Source: Bradyrhizobium sp. 170 (lineage in GTDB: Bacteria > Pseudomonadota > Alphaproteobacteria > Rhizobiales > Xanthobacteraceae). Taken from it: a stretch of DNA of 64,000 bases. Where the stretch lies: positions 1,116,001 to 1,180,000 of the forward strand of contig NZ_CP064703.1 of assembly GCF_023101085.1 (NCBI RefSeq). Direction: 5' to 3'. Below the pieces are notes generated by a model. The model had not been told where the DNA came from. It saw nothing but the letters and a program-made list of their open reading frames with translations, and ran no database searches. How positions within the stretch are numbered: position 1 is the first letter of the stretch; every line of letters starts with the position of its first letter. This document shows positions 17,853 to 28,647 of this stretch, piece after piece. Position numbers and translations under genes: made by a program.

Positions 17853-17930
17853 CTAGCGCGCGCGTCGATCTCGGGTCCCCAGGTGGGGATCTTTTTTCGA
17901 CGATAAAGCTGCGCACGAACGCGTGATCAT
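17853..17930 (-). other. possible 25-residue leader peptide with a Lys-Lys pair
   Basis: The frame begins MITRSCAALSSKKDPHLG and stops at 17853. Adjacent AAA AAA codons are followed at once by a short hairpin (TCCCC-ACCT-GGGGA), and the 17799-17825 terminator follows. If transcription starts seven bases after the putative -10, the ATG would lie at the RNA 5' end (leaderless). This is the layout of a lysine attenuator but may be coincidence. Confidence 0.25.
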
Positions 17931-17936
17931 GTGCGG

Positions 17937-17965
17937 ATGATGGTGGCAGCGGACCCCAATGTCAA
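17937..17965 (-). promoter_or_regulatory. putative sigma-70 promoter for the DapA-paralogue leader
   Basis: Minus strand: -35 TTGACA (17965-17960), 17-bp spacer, -10 CATCAT (17942-17937). Predicted start near 17930. Confidence 0.4.
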
Positions 17966-18006
17966 TCGGCGCAACGATATGGCTCGTCGGTGAAGACTTG
18001 CAGACG

Positions 18007-18037
18007 AAAAAAAAGCCGGGCCCAAGAGAGCCCGGCT
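18007..18037 (-). terminator. strong leftward Rho-independent terminator
   Basis: Minus strand stem AGCCGGGC / GCCCGGCT followed by eight T. No recognised gene ends here; the LysR gene stops 340 bp upstream, so a small RNA is a likely source. Confidence 0.8.
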
Positions 18038-18230
18038 TGAGGTATTGGCCACGTGAGGCCGACACAATCACCTTCCAAGAGGGATTACTGAACCGCCGCG
18101 CCACTGGAGGAGGGGGACATATGCGCGACGCGACCGCTCAGCGTTTAAGCACTATGATCCTCATCAGTGCTGTGCGGCAACCGTCCGAGCCGCATGTCAG
18201 TCATGCGGTGAGCGGGCCCTCTATTAAATA
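18007..18230 (-). ncRNA. candidate small RNA with CCUCCUCC motif
   Basis: The RNA 3' end is defined by the terminator at 18007-18037; the 5' end is a guess, near an AT-rich GCCTATTTAATAG box around 18225-18237. The transcript would carry CCCCCTCCTCC, complementary to Shine-Dalgarno sequences, as in several alphaproteobacterial regulatory sRNAs. The alternative is a plus-strand small ORF that uses the same stretch as its ribosome site. Confidence 0.35.
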
Positions 18231-18231
18231 G
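18121..18231 (+). CDS. possible 36-residue ORF with a very strong ribosome site
   Basis: GGAGGAGGGGG lies 4 bp before the ATG at 18121. The peptide begins MRDATAQRLSTMILISAVRQ and has no recognised domain. The strand conflicts with the terminator at 18007, so at most one interpretation of this stretch may be right. Confidence 0.25.
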   Translation: MRDATAQRLSTMILISAVRQPSEPHVSHAVSGPSIK

Positions 18232-18280
18232 GCTAATCCGCAAAGCGGGGACGACGAAACGCCACCCGCGTCCAGCTTAT

Positions 18281-18380
18281 GGAGCATGATCTCCGGGCAA
18301 ACGCTTCGCGTTTGTCCCGAGGGAAAACCGGTCTCCACTTTTGCGCTAACGCGGCCCTGCGGGTCCGGATCGCGCTCTAG
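18281..18380. repeat. palindromic intergenic repeat, family D, copy 1
   Basis: Contains GAGCATGATCTCCGG, AAACGCTTCGCGTTT and GGGAAAACCGGTCTCCAC. A shorter relative (GAGCGTGATCCGGAAAAA to CCGGTTTTCCGAAACGATC) lies at 60727-60779 before rpoD. It overlaps the 3' end of the LysR gene. Confidence 0.65.
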
Positions 18381-19300
18381 GAGGGCCAGCGCTGCGCCTT
18401 GCTCACCACGAAGTCGCGGAACACCTGCACCCGCGCCACCGTCTTCAACTCTTCGGGATAGACAAAATACGTGTCGATCTGGATCGAGTCGGTCTCGCCG
18501 AACAACTGCACCAGGCGGTTGTTCTCCTCGACCAGATAGTCGGGCAGGGCGGCGATGCCGAGCCCCTGCTGACAGGCGCGGACCAGCCCCAGGATATTGT
18601 TGACCTTGAAGTAGGCCTCGCGCGGACCCGAGCCGTTACGGCCGGCGTCGATCAGCCAGGAGCGGTTCTGCAGATGCGTCGGAACCTGCGCATCGCTCAG
18701 CATGATGATGCGATGCGAGTCCAGGTCGTCCAGCGTGCGTGGCGTGCCGAAGCGCTTGATGTATTCCGGCGAGCAATAGGCGTGGAAGCCGATCGAGAAC
18801 AGCTTGCGCTGGATCAGGTCCGGCTGGGTCGGCTTGCGGGTGCGGATCGCGACGTCGGCCTCGCGCATCGACAGATCGAGATCTTCGTCGGTCACGATCA
18901 TGGAGATCCGGATATCCGGATAGAGCGCGGTGAATTCGTCGAGCCGCGGGATCAGCCAGTTGATACCGAGCGCCGGCGGCGTGGTGATCTTGAGGTCGCC
19001 GCTCGGCCGCTCGCGGCTGTCGGTGAGCTTGGCGCGCGCCGCCTGCAGCTGCATGAACACGTCATGCGCGGTACGAAACAGCAGGTCGCCCTGTTCGGTG
19101 AGGATCAGTCCGCGCGCGTGGCGGTGGAACAGCGACACCGCGAGCTCCTGCTCCAGCGCGCTGACCTGCCGCGATACCGCCGATTGCGAAAGCCCGAGCT
19201 GTTCGCCGGCGTGGGTAAAGCTTCCCGCCTCTGCAGCCGCGTGAAAGACTTTCAGCTTGTCCCAATCCATGTCCGATGATCCGTCCCGTGTTCTAGGCAT
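18377..19300 (-). CDS. LysR family transcriptional regulator
   Basis: A protein of 307 residues. The helix-turn-helix lies in FHAAAEAGSFTHAGEQLGLS then QSAVSRQVSALEQEL; the effector domain starts at GDLKITTPPALG. The start at 19300 has GGAG inside the end of trxB (GGAGTAATCATG), and only two bases separate it from the trxB stop, so the genes are translationally coupled. An in-frame ATG at 19270 gives the more usual MDWDKLKVF start. The physical link with trxB and a divergent Lrp gene suggests a redox or amino-acid role (inference). Confidence 0.93.
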   Translation of the reverse strand: MPRTRDGSSDMDWDKLKVFHAAAEAGSFTHAGEQLGLSQSAVSRQVSALEQELAVSLFHRHARGLILTEQGDLLFRTAHDVFMQLQAARAKLTDSRERPSGDLKITTPPALGINWLIPRLDEFTALYPDIRISMIVTDEDLDLSMREADVAIRTRKPTQPDLIQRKLFSIGFHAYCSPEYIKRFGTPRTLDDLDSHRIIMLSDAQVPTHLQNRSWLIDAGRNGSGPREAYFKVNNILGLVRACQQGLGIAALPDYLVEENNRLVQLFGETDSIQIDTYFVYPEELKTVARVQVFRDFVVSKAQRWPS

Positions 19301-19302
19301 GA

Positions 19303-20268
19303 TTACTCCGCCGCCGCGCGATCGCTCGCGCGCAAAGCCAGGAAGCGTTCAGCCTCGAGGGCCGCCATGCAGCCGAGGCCGGCCGCCGTGACCGCCTGCC
19401 GATAGGTTTCGTCCGCCACGTCGCCGGCGGCGAACAGGCCGGGAATAGACGTGGCGGTCGAGTTTGGCGCCACCTCGACATAGCCGGAGGATTTCAGCTT
19501 GATCTGGCCTTTGACGAGGTCGGTTGCGGGCGCGTGGCCGATGGCGATGAAGACGCCGTCGGCCGGCACATCCGTAAGCCTGCCGGTCTTGACGTTCTTC
19601 AGGCGCACATGGGTGACCTTGCCCGGGTTTTCGGTGCCGCAGATCTCGTCGATCGCGGAATCCCAGACCACCTTGATCTTGGGGTTCTTGAACAGGCGAT
19701 CCTGCAGGATGCGCTCGGCACGGAAATGATCGCGGCGATGCACGATCGTTACCTGCGAGGCGAAGTTAGTGAGGAACAGCGCTTCCTCGACCGCGGTATT
19801 GCCGCCGCCGACCACGATCACTTCCTTGCCGCGGTAGAAGAAGCCGTCGCAGGTCGCGCAGGCCGAGACGCCAAAGCCCTTGAATTTTTCTTCGGAAGCG
19901 ATGCCGAGCCAGCGCGCCTGCGCGCCGGTGGCGAGGATCACGGTTTCCGCCAGATAGACGTCGCCGCTGTCGCAGGTCAGCCGGAACGGCCGCTGCGCCA
20001 GTTCGAGCTTGTTGACGAAATCAGTGACGATCTTGGTGCCGACATGCGCCGCCTGCTTCTCCATCTGCTCCATCAGCCAGGGGCCCTGGATGACGTCGGC
20101 GAAGCCCGGATAGTTTTCCACGTCGGTGGTGATGGTGAGCTGCCCGCCGGGCTGGATGCCCTGGATCAGCACCGGCTCCAGCATCGCGCGCGCCGCGTAG
20201 ATCGCCGCGGTGTAACCGGCGGGGCCGGAACCGATAATGACGACCTTGGCATGGATAGGCGCAGGCAT
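19303..20268 (-). CDS. trxB: thioredoxin-disulfide reductase
   Basis: A protein of 321 residues, normal for low-Mr TrxR. The FAD-binding VVIIGSGPAGYTAAIYAARA is at residues 9-28, the redox pair is Cys137-Cys140 (CATC), the NADPH motif is VVGGGNTAVEEA, and the C-terminal FAD contact is GLFAAGDVAD. It transfers electrons from NADPH through FAD to thioredoxin. It is first in a two-gene unit with the LysR gene and divergent from the Lrp gene across 280 bp that should hold both promoters. Confidence 0.97.
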   Translation of the reverse strand: MPAPIHAKVVIIGSGPAGYTAAIYAARAMLEPVLIQGIQPGGQLTITTDVENYPGFADVIQGPWLMEQMEKQAAHVGTKIVTDFVNKLELAQRPFRLTCDSGDVYLAETVILATGAQARWLGIASEEKFKGFGVSACATCDGFFYRGKEVIVVGGGNTAVEEALFLTNFASQVTIVHRRDHFRAERILQDRLFKNPKIKVVWDSAIDEICGTENPGKVTHVRLKNVKTGRLTDVPADGVFIAIGHAPATDLVKGQIKLKSSGYVEVAPNSTATSIPGLFAAGDVADETYRQAVTAAGLGCMAALEAERFLALRASDRAAAE

Positions 20269-20547
20269 CGGCGGATCCCTCTCTTATTCGGGGGTTTTTG
20301 TTGACTGAGCAGAAAGCGCCCGGAAGGACGTCGCGGGGCGCCGAAAGTGTCAAATCCAAGTCTAGAATATCTGGGTAGCTATGCAAGAATTGCAATTCAT
20401 CCCAGCGAATTTTCCCCGGAACTGATTTCACAATCGCGAAATATGGCGATGCACGCGCAATAAAATTGCGCAAGCCGCACGGCCTGCGCTAAGAGAGTTA
20501 CCAGTAAGACCTGCCCAGGCGCAGCAGAATTAGGGAACCCGACGCGC

Positions 20548-21027
20548 GTGTCGAAGAATCTTGACGAAATCGACCTCAAAATCCTCGCCGAAATCCAGGC
20601 CGACGGCCGAATCACCAACGTGGAACTGGCCAAACGCGTCGGTATTTCGCCGCCGCCCTGCCTGCGCCGGGTCCGCACGCTGGAGGAGGAAGGGTACATC
20701 AAGGGCTATCGGGGCCTGCTGGATCCACGCCGGCTCGGCTTCGACGTCACGGTGTTTGCCTCCGTCCACCTGTCCAGCCAGGCGGATGCGGATTTGCGCG
20801 CGTTCGAGGATTTCGTCCGCGCCGAGCCCCTGGTGCGGGAATGCTGGATGCTGTCGGGCGAGGTGGATTTCATCCTCAAATGCGTCGCGCCCGACATGGC
20901 GACGTTTCAGGATTTCGTCACGCACCTGACGGCAGCACCCCACGTGCGCAACGTCCGGACGTCGCTGGTGCTGCACAATTCGAAATATGAAGCGGCAGTG
21001 CCGCTCGATGTGAAGGTGGCGGGCTGA
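20548..21027 (+). CDS. Lrp/AsnC family transcriptional regulator
   Basis: A protein of 159 residues with a GTG start; TAGGGA lies about 10 bp upstream. The N-terminal HTH reads LDEIDLKILAEIQADGRITN then VELAKRVGISPPPCLRRVRT; the RAM ligand domain follows from about residue 65 (FDVTVFASVHL). Lrp-type proteins form octamers or discs that sense amino acids. Divergent orientation to trxB makes it a candidate regulator of that gene (inference). Confidence 0.93.
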   Translation: MSKNLDEIDLKILAEIQADGRITNVELAKRVGISPPPCLRRVRTLEEEGYIKGYRGLLDPRRLGFDVTVFASVHLSSQADADLRAFEDFVRAEPLVRECWMLSGEVDFILKCVAPDMATFQDFVTHLTAAPHVRNVRTSLVLHNSKYEAAVPLDVKVAG

Positions 21028-21040
21028 ACGCTCTCGCCGC

Positions 21041-21182
21041 CGTCATTGCCTGCGACAAACGCGAAGCGTTTGCGTAAGGGAGCTCGCGACAAAATTGCAA
21101 AGCAATTTTGCGCTGAAGCGACGAAGCAATCCATTCTTTCCTCTGCGGAGAGATGGATTGCTTCGCTTGGCTCGCAATGACG
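21041..21182. repeat. palindromic intergenic repeat, family A, copy 2
   Basis: Outer arms CGTCATTGCCTGCG (degenerate) and GGCTCGCAATGACG, with inner GAAGCAATCCATTC / GATGGATTGCTTC. It carries a nested palindrome CAAAATTGCAAAGCAATTTTG. Confidence 0.75.
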
Positions 21183-21196
21183 AACCAGCCGTAATT

Positions 21197-21348
21197 TGTA
21201 GGGTGGGCAAAGCCACCGGAGTTTGTAGGGTGGGCAAAGCTACCGGGTCGCGCGAATGCGCGCCCGATGACAGGCTCCGCGTGCCCACCATTCAGAGCAA
21301 TGTCGTGATGGTGGGCACGGCGCGAAGGGCGCCTTTGCCCACCCTACG
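21197..21348. repeat. palindromic intergenic repeat, family B, copy 1
   Basis: GTAGGGTGGGCAAAG occurs twice on the left and CTTTGCCCACCCTAC on the right, with GCGTGCCCACCA / TGGTGGGCACG inside. Relatives at 35456-35535 and 54167-54287. Confidence 0.85.
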
Positions 21349-21381
21349 AGTCTTCGCTCGCAACGACGGATCAGAACGCCT

Positions 21382-21807
21382 TTACGTCTTCTTCCGCATC
21401 ATGGCGTCGAGGCTGTACGGCCCGCCGCCTGCGGTCGAAAGATAAAGGCAGGCGAAGCAGAACAGGATCGCGAGCGTGCCGCCGTTGATGATCGGAAAAA
21501 AATTCCGCGGCGCATGACCGATGAAATAGGCAAAGGCCATCTCGCCGGCAAGAATGAAGGCGACGGGTCGTGTGAACAGTCCGAGCAGCAAAAGCGCGCC
21601 CAGAATCAGCTCAATCGCACCGGCGGCTCCCGGTAGCGACATCAATTGCACCTTGTTGAGGAAGGCGGCAGCGTTGCCATCCGGAATTGTCGGAAACTTC
21701 AGAATCTTCGCGACGCCGAATTGAAACAGCAGCAAGCCGGTGATGAAGCGAAACAAGCTCAGCGCCGTCGGCTGCCATTTCGCGAGCATCCTGTCGATTT
21801 GGTCCAT
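21382..21807 (-). CDS. DoxX family membrane protein
   Basis: A protein of 141 residues with four hydrophobic helices: SLFRFITGLLLFQFGVAKIL, GAIELILGALLLLGLFTRPV, AFILAGEMAFAYFIGHAP and GTLAILFCFACLYLS. The DoxX signature is the R-x-x-x-G-L-L-x-x-G-x-x-K-l pattern in helix 1 and PVA in the helix 2-3 turn. The start at 21807 follows AAGGGGGA. DoxX proteins are often linked to thiol redox chemistry, but this one is isolated between repeats and I give no specific function. Confidence 0.85.
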   Translation of the reverse strand: MDQIDRMLAKWQPTALSLFRFITGLLLFQFGVAKILKFPTIPDGNAAAFLNKVQLMSLPGAAGAIELILGALLLLGLFTRPVAFILAGEMAFAYFIGHAPRNFFPIINGGTLAILFCFACLYLSTAGGGPYSLDAMMRKKT

Positions 21808-22155
21808 GTCGTCCCCCTTGTTTGATACGCCAGAACTTAGCTTCACAACATTACACGGTGTTGGCGCGATTGCGTGTGATGCCGACACAACACCCCTGAA
21901 ATTGAATCATTCCCCTCGCAACTCATCGCTTCGCGATATTGTCGCGATTGCAGCGCAGCAAGATGCCGTCCGGAGCAGCGGAGCCTGCCGCGCGCCGCTC
22001 GTCGATTTAGTTATGGATTATAAGCATTATCCGGAGTCGGATATTATGGAATCCGCTGCGTCGCCACTCACAATCCTGTCAGCGACGGCATTGTCGTGCG
22101 CCAACAAAAAGCCGCGTCGAAACGCGGCTTTGTCGCAACAGTAACTTGCAGGTGA
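21808..22155. other. intergenic region between the DoxX gene and greA
   Basis: AT-richer than the surroundings, with a TATTATGGAATCC stretch near 22042. Apart from the greA terminator at 22106-22131 no gene or RNA is recognised. Confidence 0.5.
22106..22131 (-). terminator. greA Rho-independent terminator
   Basis: Minus strand stem GCCGCGT / ACGCGGC with a four-base loop and a T5 tail, 25 bp after the greA stop. Confidence 0.9.
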
Positions 22156-22632
22156 CTATCGCCACTCGACCTTGGTGATCTCGTAGGCCTTGGCGCCGCC
22201 CGGCGCCACGACTTCCACAGTCGAGCCTTTTTTCTTGCCGATCAGGGCGCGCGCCAGCGGCGAGGTGATCGAGATACGGCCCTTCTTGGCGTCGGCTTCC
22301 GGCTCGCCCACGATCTGCCACACCGTTTTCTTCTCGGTGTCTTCGTCGACCAGCGTGACGGTGGCGCCGAACTTGACGGTGTCGCCTGAGAGCTTGGAGA
22401 TGTCGATAATGTCGGCACGCGCGAGCTTGTCTTCGAGCTCGGCGATGCGGCCTTCATTGTGCGACTGCTCTTCCTTGGCGGCGTGATATTCCGCGTTTTC
22501 CGAAAGGTCTCCATGCGAGCGCGCCTCGGCGATATGCTCGATGATGCGCGGACGATCCTCCGACTGGCGCTTCTTCAACTCGATCTCGAGGGCAGCATAG
22601 CCGCCAGCGGTCATCGGTACCTTTTCCATCAT
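22156..22632 (-). CDS. greA: transcription elongation factor GreA
   Basis: A protein of 158 residues, the standard GreA length. The start [16 protein letters not shown] at 22632 matches rhizobial GreA, whereas the longer frame adds 18 unrelated residues. The coiled-coil tip carries [18 protein letters not shown] with the conserved Asp/Glu that enter the RNA polymerase secondary channel and trigger cleavage of backtracked RNA. The C-terminal FKBP-like domain includes [20 protein letters not shown]. It is downstream of carB on the same strand, 215 bp away. Confidence 0.97.
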   Translation of the reverse strand: MMEKVPMTAGGYAALEIELKKRQSEDRPRIIEHIAEARSHGDLSENAEYHAAKEEQSHNEGRIAELEDKLARADIIDISKLSGDTVKFGATVTLVDEDTEKKTVWQIVGEPEADAKKGRISITSPLARALIGKKKGSTVEVVAPGGAKAYEITKVEWR

Positions 22633-22847
22633 GTCTTCCGTCCTTCCATCGTGCGAGCCGCCCAGGGCGTTGCGCGCACGAGGCATTTTTTAGATTTCGA
22701 TTCGGGCTTTCATGGCCCCATACGAGCCCTGCGAGCCTATTAATTTTCGGCCCGGTCAAGGGCCGATTCAACATTCAAACGAGCGGTGAGTTCCTGCCAT
22801 ACGGCTTTATTGCCAACCGTTTAGCGGGCATTTTGCCCCTCTAACGA

Positions 22848-26312
<3,465 letters not shown>

Positions 26313-26338
26313 CAGCTCTCAGACTGGATTTTAGGCAC

Positions 26339-26368
26339 AAAAAAAGGGCGCGCATGCTGCGCGTCCCC
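26339..26368 (-). terminator. terminator/attenuator hairpin directly before carB
   Basis: Minus strand stem GGGACGCGC / GCGCGCCC is followed by T7, only 26 bp before the carB ATG at 26312. A second GC-rich hairpin (around GGGTGACCC) lies just upstream. There is no room for a promoter between the T-run and carB, so carB expression probably requires read-through. Confidence 0.75.
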
Positions 26369-26593
26369 TAAGCCAAGAGCGCGGGTCACCCTCGCGCGCG
26401 GGTGGTCTTTAGACCAGATTCCGCACCCGCGAAACCCCCAAAAACGGGCCATCAACCGGCAATTTCATGGGATTTGGTCCGCCGCGCGGCCCCAGTCCGT
26501 CTACGCTTTCGCTTTGCTCAAGCTACGCCGGACACGCTTTGCCCCGCCGGTCTCCGGCGTGGCTGCGCCACGCGTAGCCGTCAGGGCGAAGCG

Positions 26594-26669
26594 TGGAGGC
26601 CCGGCCTGGATTTGAACCAGGATAAAGAGCATTGCACTGCTCCCGCGTCGTCGCTTCCGCCACCGGGCC
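26594..26669 (-). tRNA. tRNA-Cys(GCA)-like gene with irregular anticodon arm
   Basis: A 76-nt element with encoded CCA. The acceptor GGCCCGG/CCGGGCC and T arm CCTGG-TTCAAAT-CCAGG are perfect, and the discriminator is U73 as in tRNA-Cys. The anticodon arm is GAGCA/TGCTC with a six-base loop GTGCAA, shifted by one base from the standard position, with two bases between D and anticodon stems. The D loop lacks G18-G19 (reads GA). GCA preceded by U and followed by A fits Cys. It may be a divergent functional tRNA or a decayed copy. Confidence 0.6.
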
Positions 26670-26751
26670 GCGGCAATCATTGCTTATCACGGCGCGGTGA
26701 ACCACCCCTTACCGCGCTTTAGGGTTAACAACCTTAGCGCGCGATTAGAAC

Positions 26752-27456
26752 TCAGGGGCGCTGGAAAGCGTGGCGCGCCACGAACGTCATCCGCCACGGG
26801 TTGTGGCCGATGTTGAGATGGGCGCGTGAGGCGGCGAAGCCGGCGGCGGCGAGTTTCTCGATCATCTCGTCTTCGCGGTAGCGCTGCAGCCCGACGCGGG
26901 TGCGCAGCTGCCGGTAGTCCGACAGCGCGGTGCTGGCGAGGCCGTAAAGGGCGTCTTTCAGGAAACCGTGCCTGCTTGCGAATTTCAACAGCGCCAGCAC
27001 GTCCCTGGCCATGCCGACTTCGGGCCGCAGGATGTCGCCCAGCACCAGGCGACCGTTGGGCTTCAATAGCCGGCGTACGACGGCAAACGCCGAATCCAGC
27101 TCTTCCGGCGTCATGTATTGCGCGACCGAATTCATGACGACGAGATCGACCGAGTTTTCCGCCATTCGGCTGAGATCCTCGAGCGAGCGAACGCGGATCT
27201 TGGTGTTCGGCGCAAAGCGCGCGATCAGCCGGCCGCGGACGCCTGGCGCCGGCTCGGCCAGATAGAGCTTGCCACAGGCATCGGCCACCCTGGCGGCGGA
27301 CAGCGCCTCGCCGCAGGCATAGTCCAGCACGACGGAGTCGGGCGAGGAGATGTAGCCGATGATGTCGCGCGCGATGATCTGGAAATGCAGGTCGCGATGC
27401 AGCTTGCTCGCATAAATCGTATGCGTGGAATCGTAATAGTCGATCCATTCATCCAT
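26752..27456 (-). CDS. class I SAM-dependent methyltransferase
   Basis: About 234 residues from the ATG at 27456 (MDEWIDYYDSTHTIYASKLH); an in-frame GTG at 27492 would add 12. Motif I is VVLDYACGEALSAARVA, with AEPAPGVR at strand 2, DLVVMNSVAQYM at strand 4 and LLKPNGRLVLGD at strand 5. Ribosome sites are weak for both starts. It is divergent from dps across about 120 bp. The acceptor molecule is unknown. Confidence 0.82.
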   Translation of the reverse strand: MDEWIDYYDSTHTIYASKLHRDLHFQIIARDIIGYISSPDSVVLDYACGEALSAARVADACGKLYLAEPAPGVRGRLIARFAPNTKIRVRSLEDLSRMAENSVDLVVMNSVAQYMTPEELDSAFAVVRRLLKPNGRLVLGDILRPEVGMARDVLALLKFASRHGFLKDALYGLASTALSDYRQLRTRVGLQRYREDEMIEKLAAAGFAASRAHLNIGHNPWRMTFVARHAFQRP

Positions 27457-27580
27457 TGCGCGCGCGTCCGGTGAAGCAGCGGGTTCCGGCACCGGAACCA
27501 GCCTGAAGGTGATGCGTTAGGTCGTCCGACGGCCAATGTCCACCGCCGCCAGAGTCCGGTTCCTAACAGGAAGGTGCAAC

Positions 27581-28114
27581 GTGAGCAAAACCAACAACAA
27601 ATCCGGCAAGGTATCCCCCGATCTCGACACGCCGACCGACCTGGCGCCGGCCGCCGTCGAGAAGATTTCGACATCCCTCAACGCGCTGCTGGCGGACGCC
27701 TTCGCGCTTTACCTGAAGACCAAGAACTTCCACTGGCATGTCAGCGGCCGGCATTTCCGCGACTATCATCTGATGCTGGACGAGCAATCCGAAGCGATCT
27801 TCGCCACCACCGACCAGCTCGCCGAACGGGTGCGCAAGCTCGGCGGCATTACGCTGCGCTCGATCGGACACATCGCCAAGCTGCAGACCATTCAGGACAA
27901 CAACGAGGCCTATGTGCCGCCGCGCGAAATGCTGCGCGAGCTGATGGAAGACAACAAGCACATGGCGGCGGCGATGCGCAAAGCGCACAAGCTTTGCGAT
28001 GACAATGAGGACACGGGCACCGCCCAGTTGCTCGAATTGTTCATCGACGAGACCGAGCGCCGCACCTGGTTCCTGTTCGAGGCCAGCCGCCAGGAAGGCG
28101 CCAACGCGGCGTGA
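27581..28114 (+). CDS. dps: Dps-family ferritin-like DNA-protection protein
   Basis: A protein of 177 residues with a GTG start set by AGGAAGG at 27568-27574. The intersubunit ferroxidase residues are all present: His51 and His63 (FHWHVSGRHFRDYH), Asp67, Asp78 and Glu82, the same numbering as E. coli Dps. The N-terminal tail (SKTNNKSGK) is lysine-rich and could bind DNA. Dps dodecamers oxidise Fe(II) with peroxide and store iron under starvation or oxidative stress. An upstream in-frame ATG at 27536 lacks a ribosome site. Confidence 0.94.
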   Translation: MSKTNNKSGKVSPDLDTPTDLAPAAVEKISTSLNALLADAFALYLKTKNFHWHVSGRHFRDYHLMLDEQSEAIFATTDQLAERVRKLGGITLRSIGHIAKLQTIQDNNEAYVPPREMLRELMEDNKHMAAAMRKAHKLCDDNEDTGTAQLLELFIDETERRTWFLFEASRQEGANAA

Positions 28115-28289
28115 GCTTTGCGTGCGATCCGCAGACGCGCAGGGTCGGCTTTGCCATCCCTGCGTTCTGCGGCGCCTGTCTCCTGATGGACATTCCCATC
28201 GCGTCCCGGCCGGTTTTGCGATAGGCTGGCGCTGCTTCGAACAGAAGCGGCGGCCCGAAGTTTTTGCTGCGATCCGAAGGAGGCGGGAG

Positions 28290-28598
28290 ATGCCTATCTC
28301 TTTCTCGATGATCGTTTTGAACTCGCAGTTGATCGTTGCGGTGGCAGACGGCGTGCCGAACTTCGATGTTGCGCGGAGTTGCAAGCTCGACGTCGCCGCC
28401 ACCACCGGCCTCTCCGTTGACCAGTCGATAAAGAGCTGCGTGAACGATGAGCAGAAAGCGAAGCGGCAGCTCGCAGGCCAATGGTCGAAATTCCCCGCGC
28501 CAAGCCGGGCAAGCTGCGTCTCGCAAGAGAGCATCGGTGGCACGCCAAGTTACGTCAGCTTGCTGACATGCCTCCAGATGGGTCAGTGGGCCAGATGA
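28290..28598 (+). CDS. small conserved-type protein with Cys pattern
   Basis: A protein of 102 residues; AAGGAGGCGGG lies 3-13 bp before the ATG. The core reads NFDVARSCKLDVAATTG then SVDQSIKSCVNDEQKAKRQL, AGQWSKFPAPSRASCVSQES and IGGTPSYVSLLTCLQM: a four-Cys helical domain that I associate with small envelope proteins of this lineage. The N-terminus (FSMIVLNSQLIVAVADG) is moderately hydrophobic but a weak signal peptide. Function unknown. Confidence 0.7.
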   Translation: MPISFSMIVLNSQLIVAVADGVPNFDVARSCKLDVAATTGLSVDQSIKSCVNDEQKAKRQLAGQWSKFPAPSRASCVSQESIGGTPSYVSLLTCLQMGQWAR

Positions 28599-28647
28599 AA
28601 TGACCCCTGTGGCCGCCGTCCCCGCCTTGATGACGGCGGCCGTTCCG

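Larger units (their letters stand above)
21028..21381. other. intergenic region made of two repeat families
   Basis: No gene is supported. The interval is almost entirely a family A palindrome followed by a family B palindrome. Confidence 0.7.

Noticed and set aside
17820..18250. Possible tmRNA (ssrA) next to the dapA-like gene
   Set aside because: The dapA region often neighbours smpB/ssrA in alphaproteobacteria, but I find no tRNA-like T arm, no AACGAC-type tag frame and no smpB.
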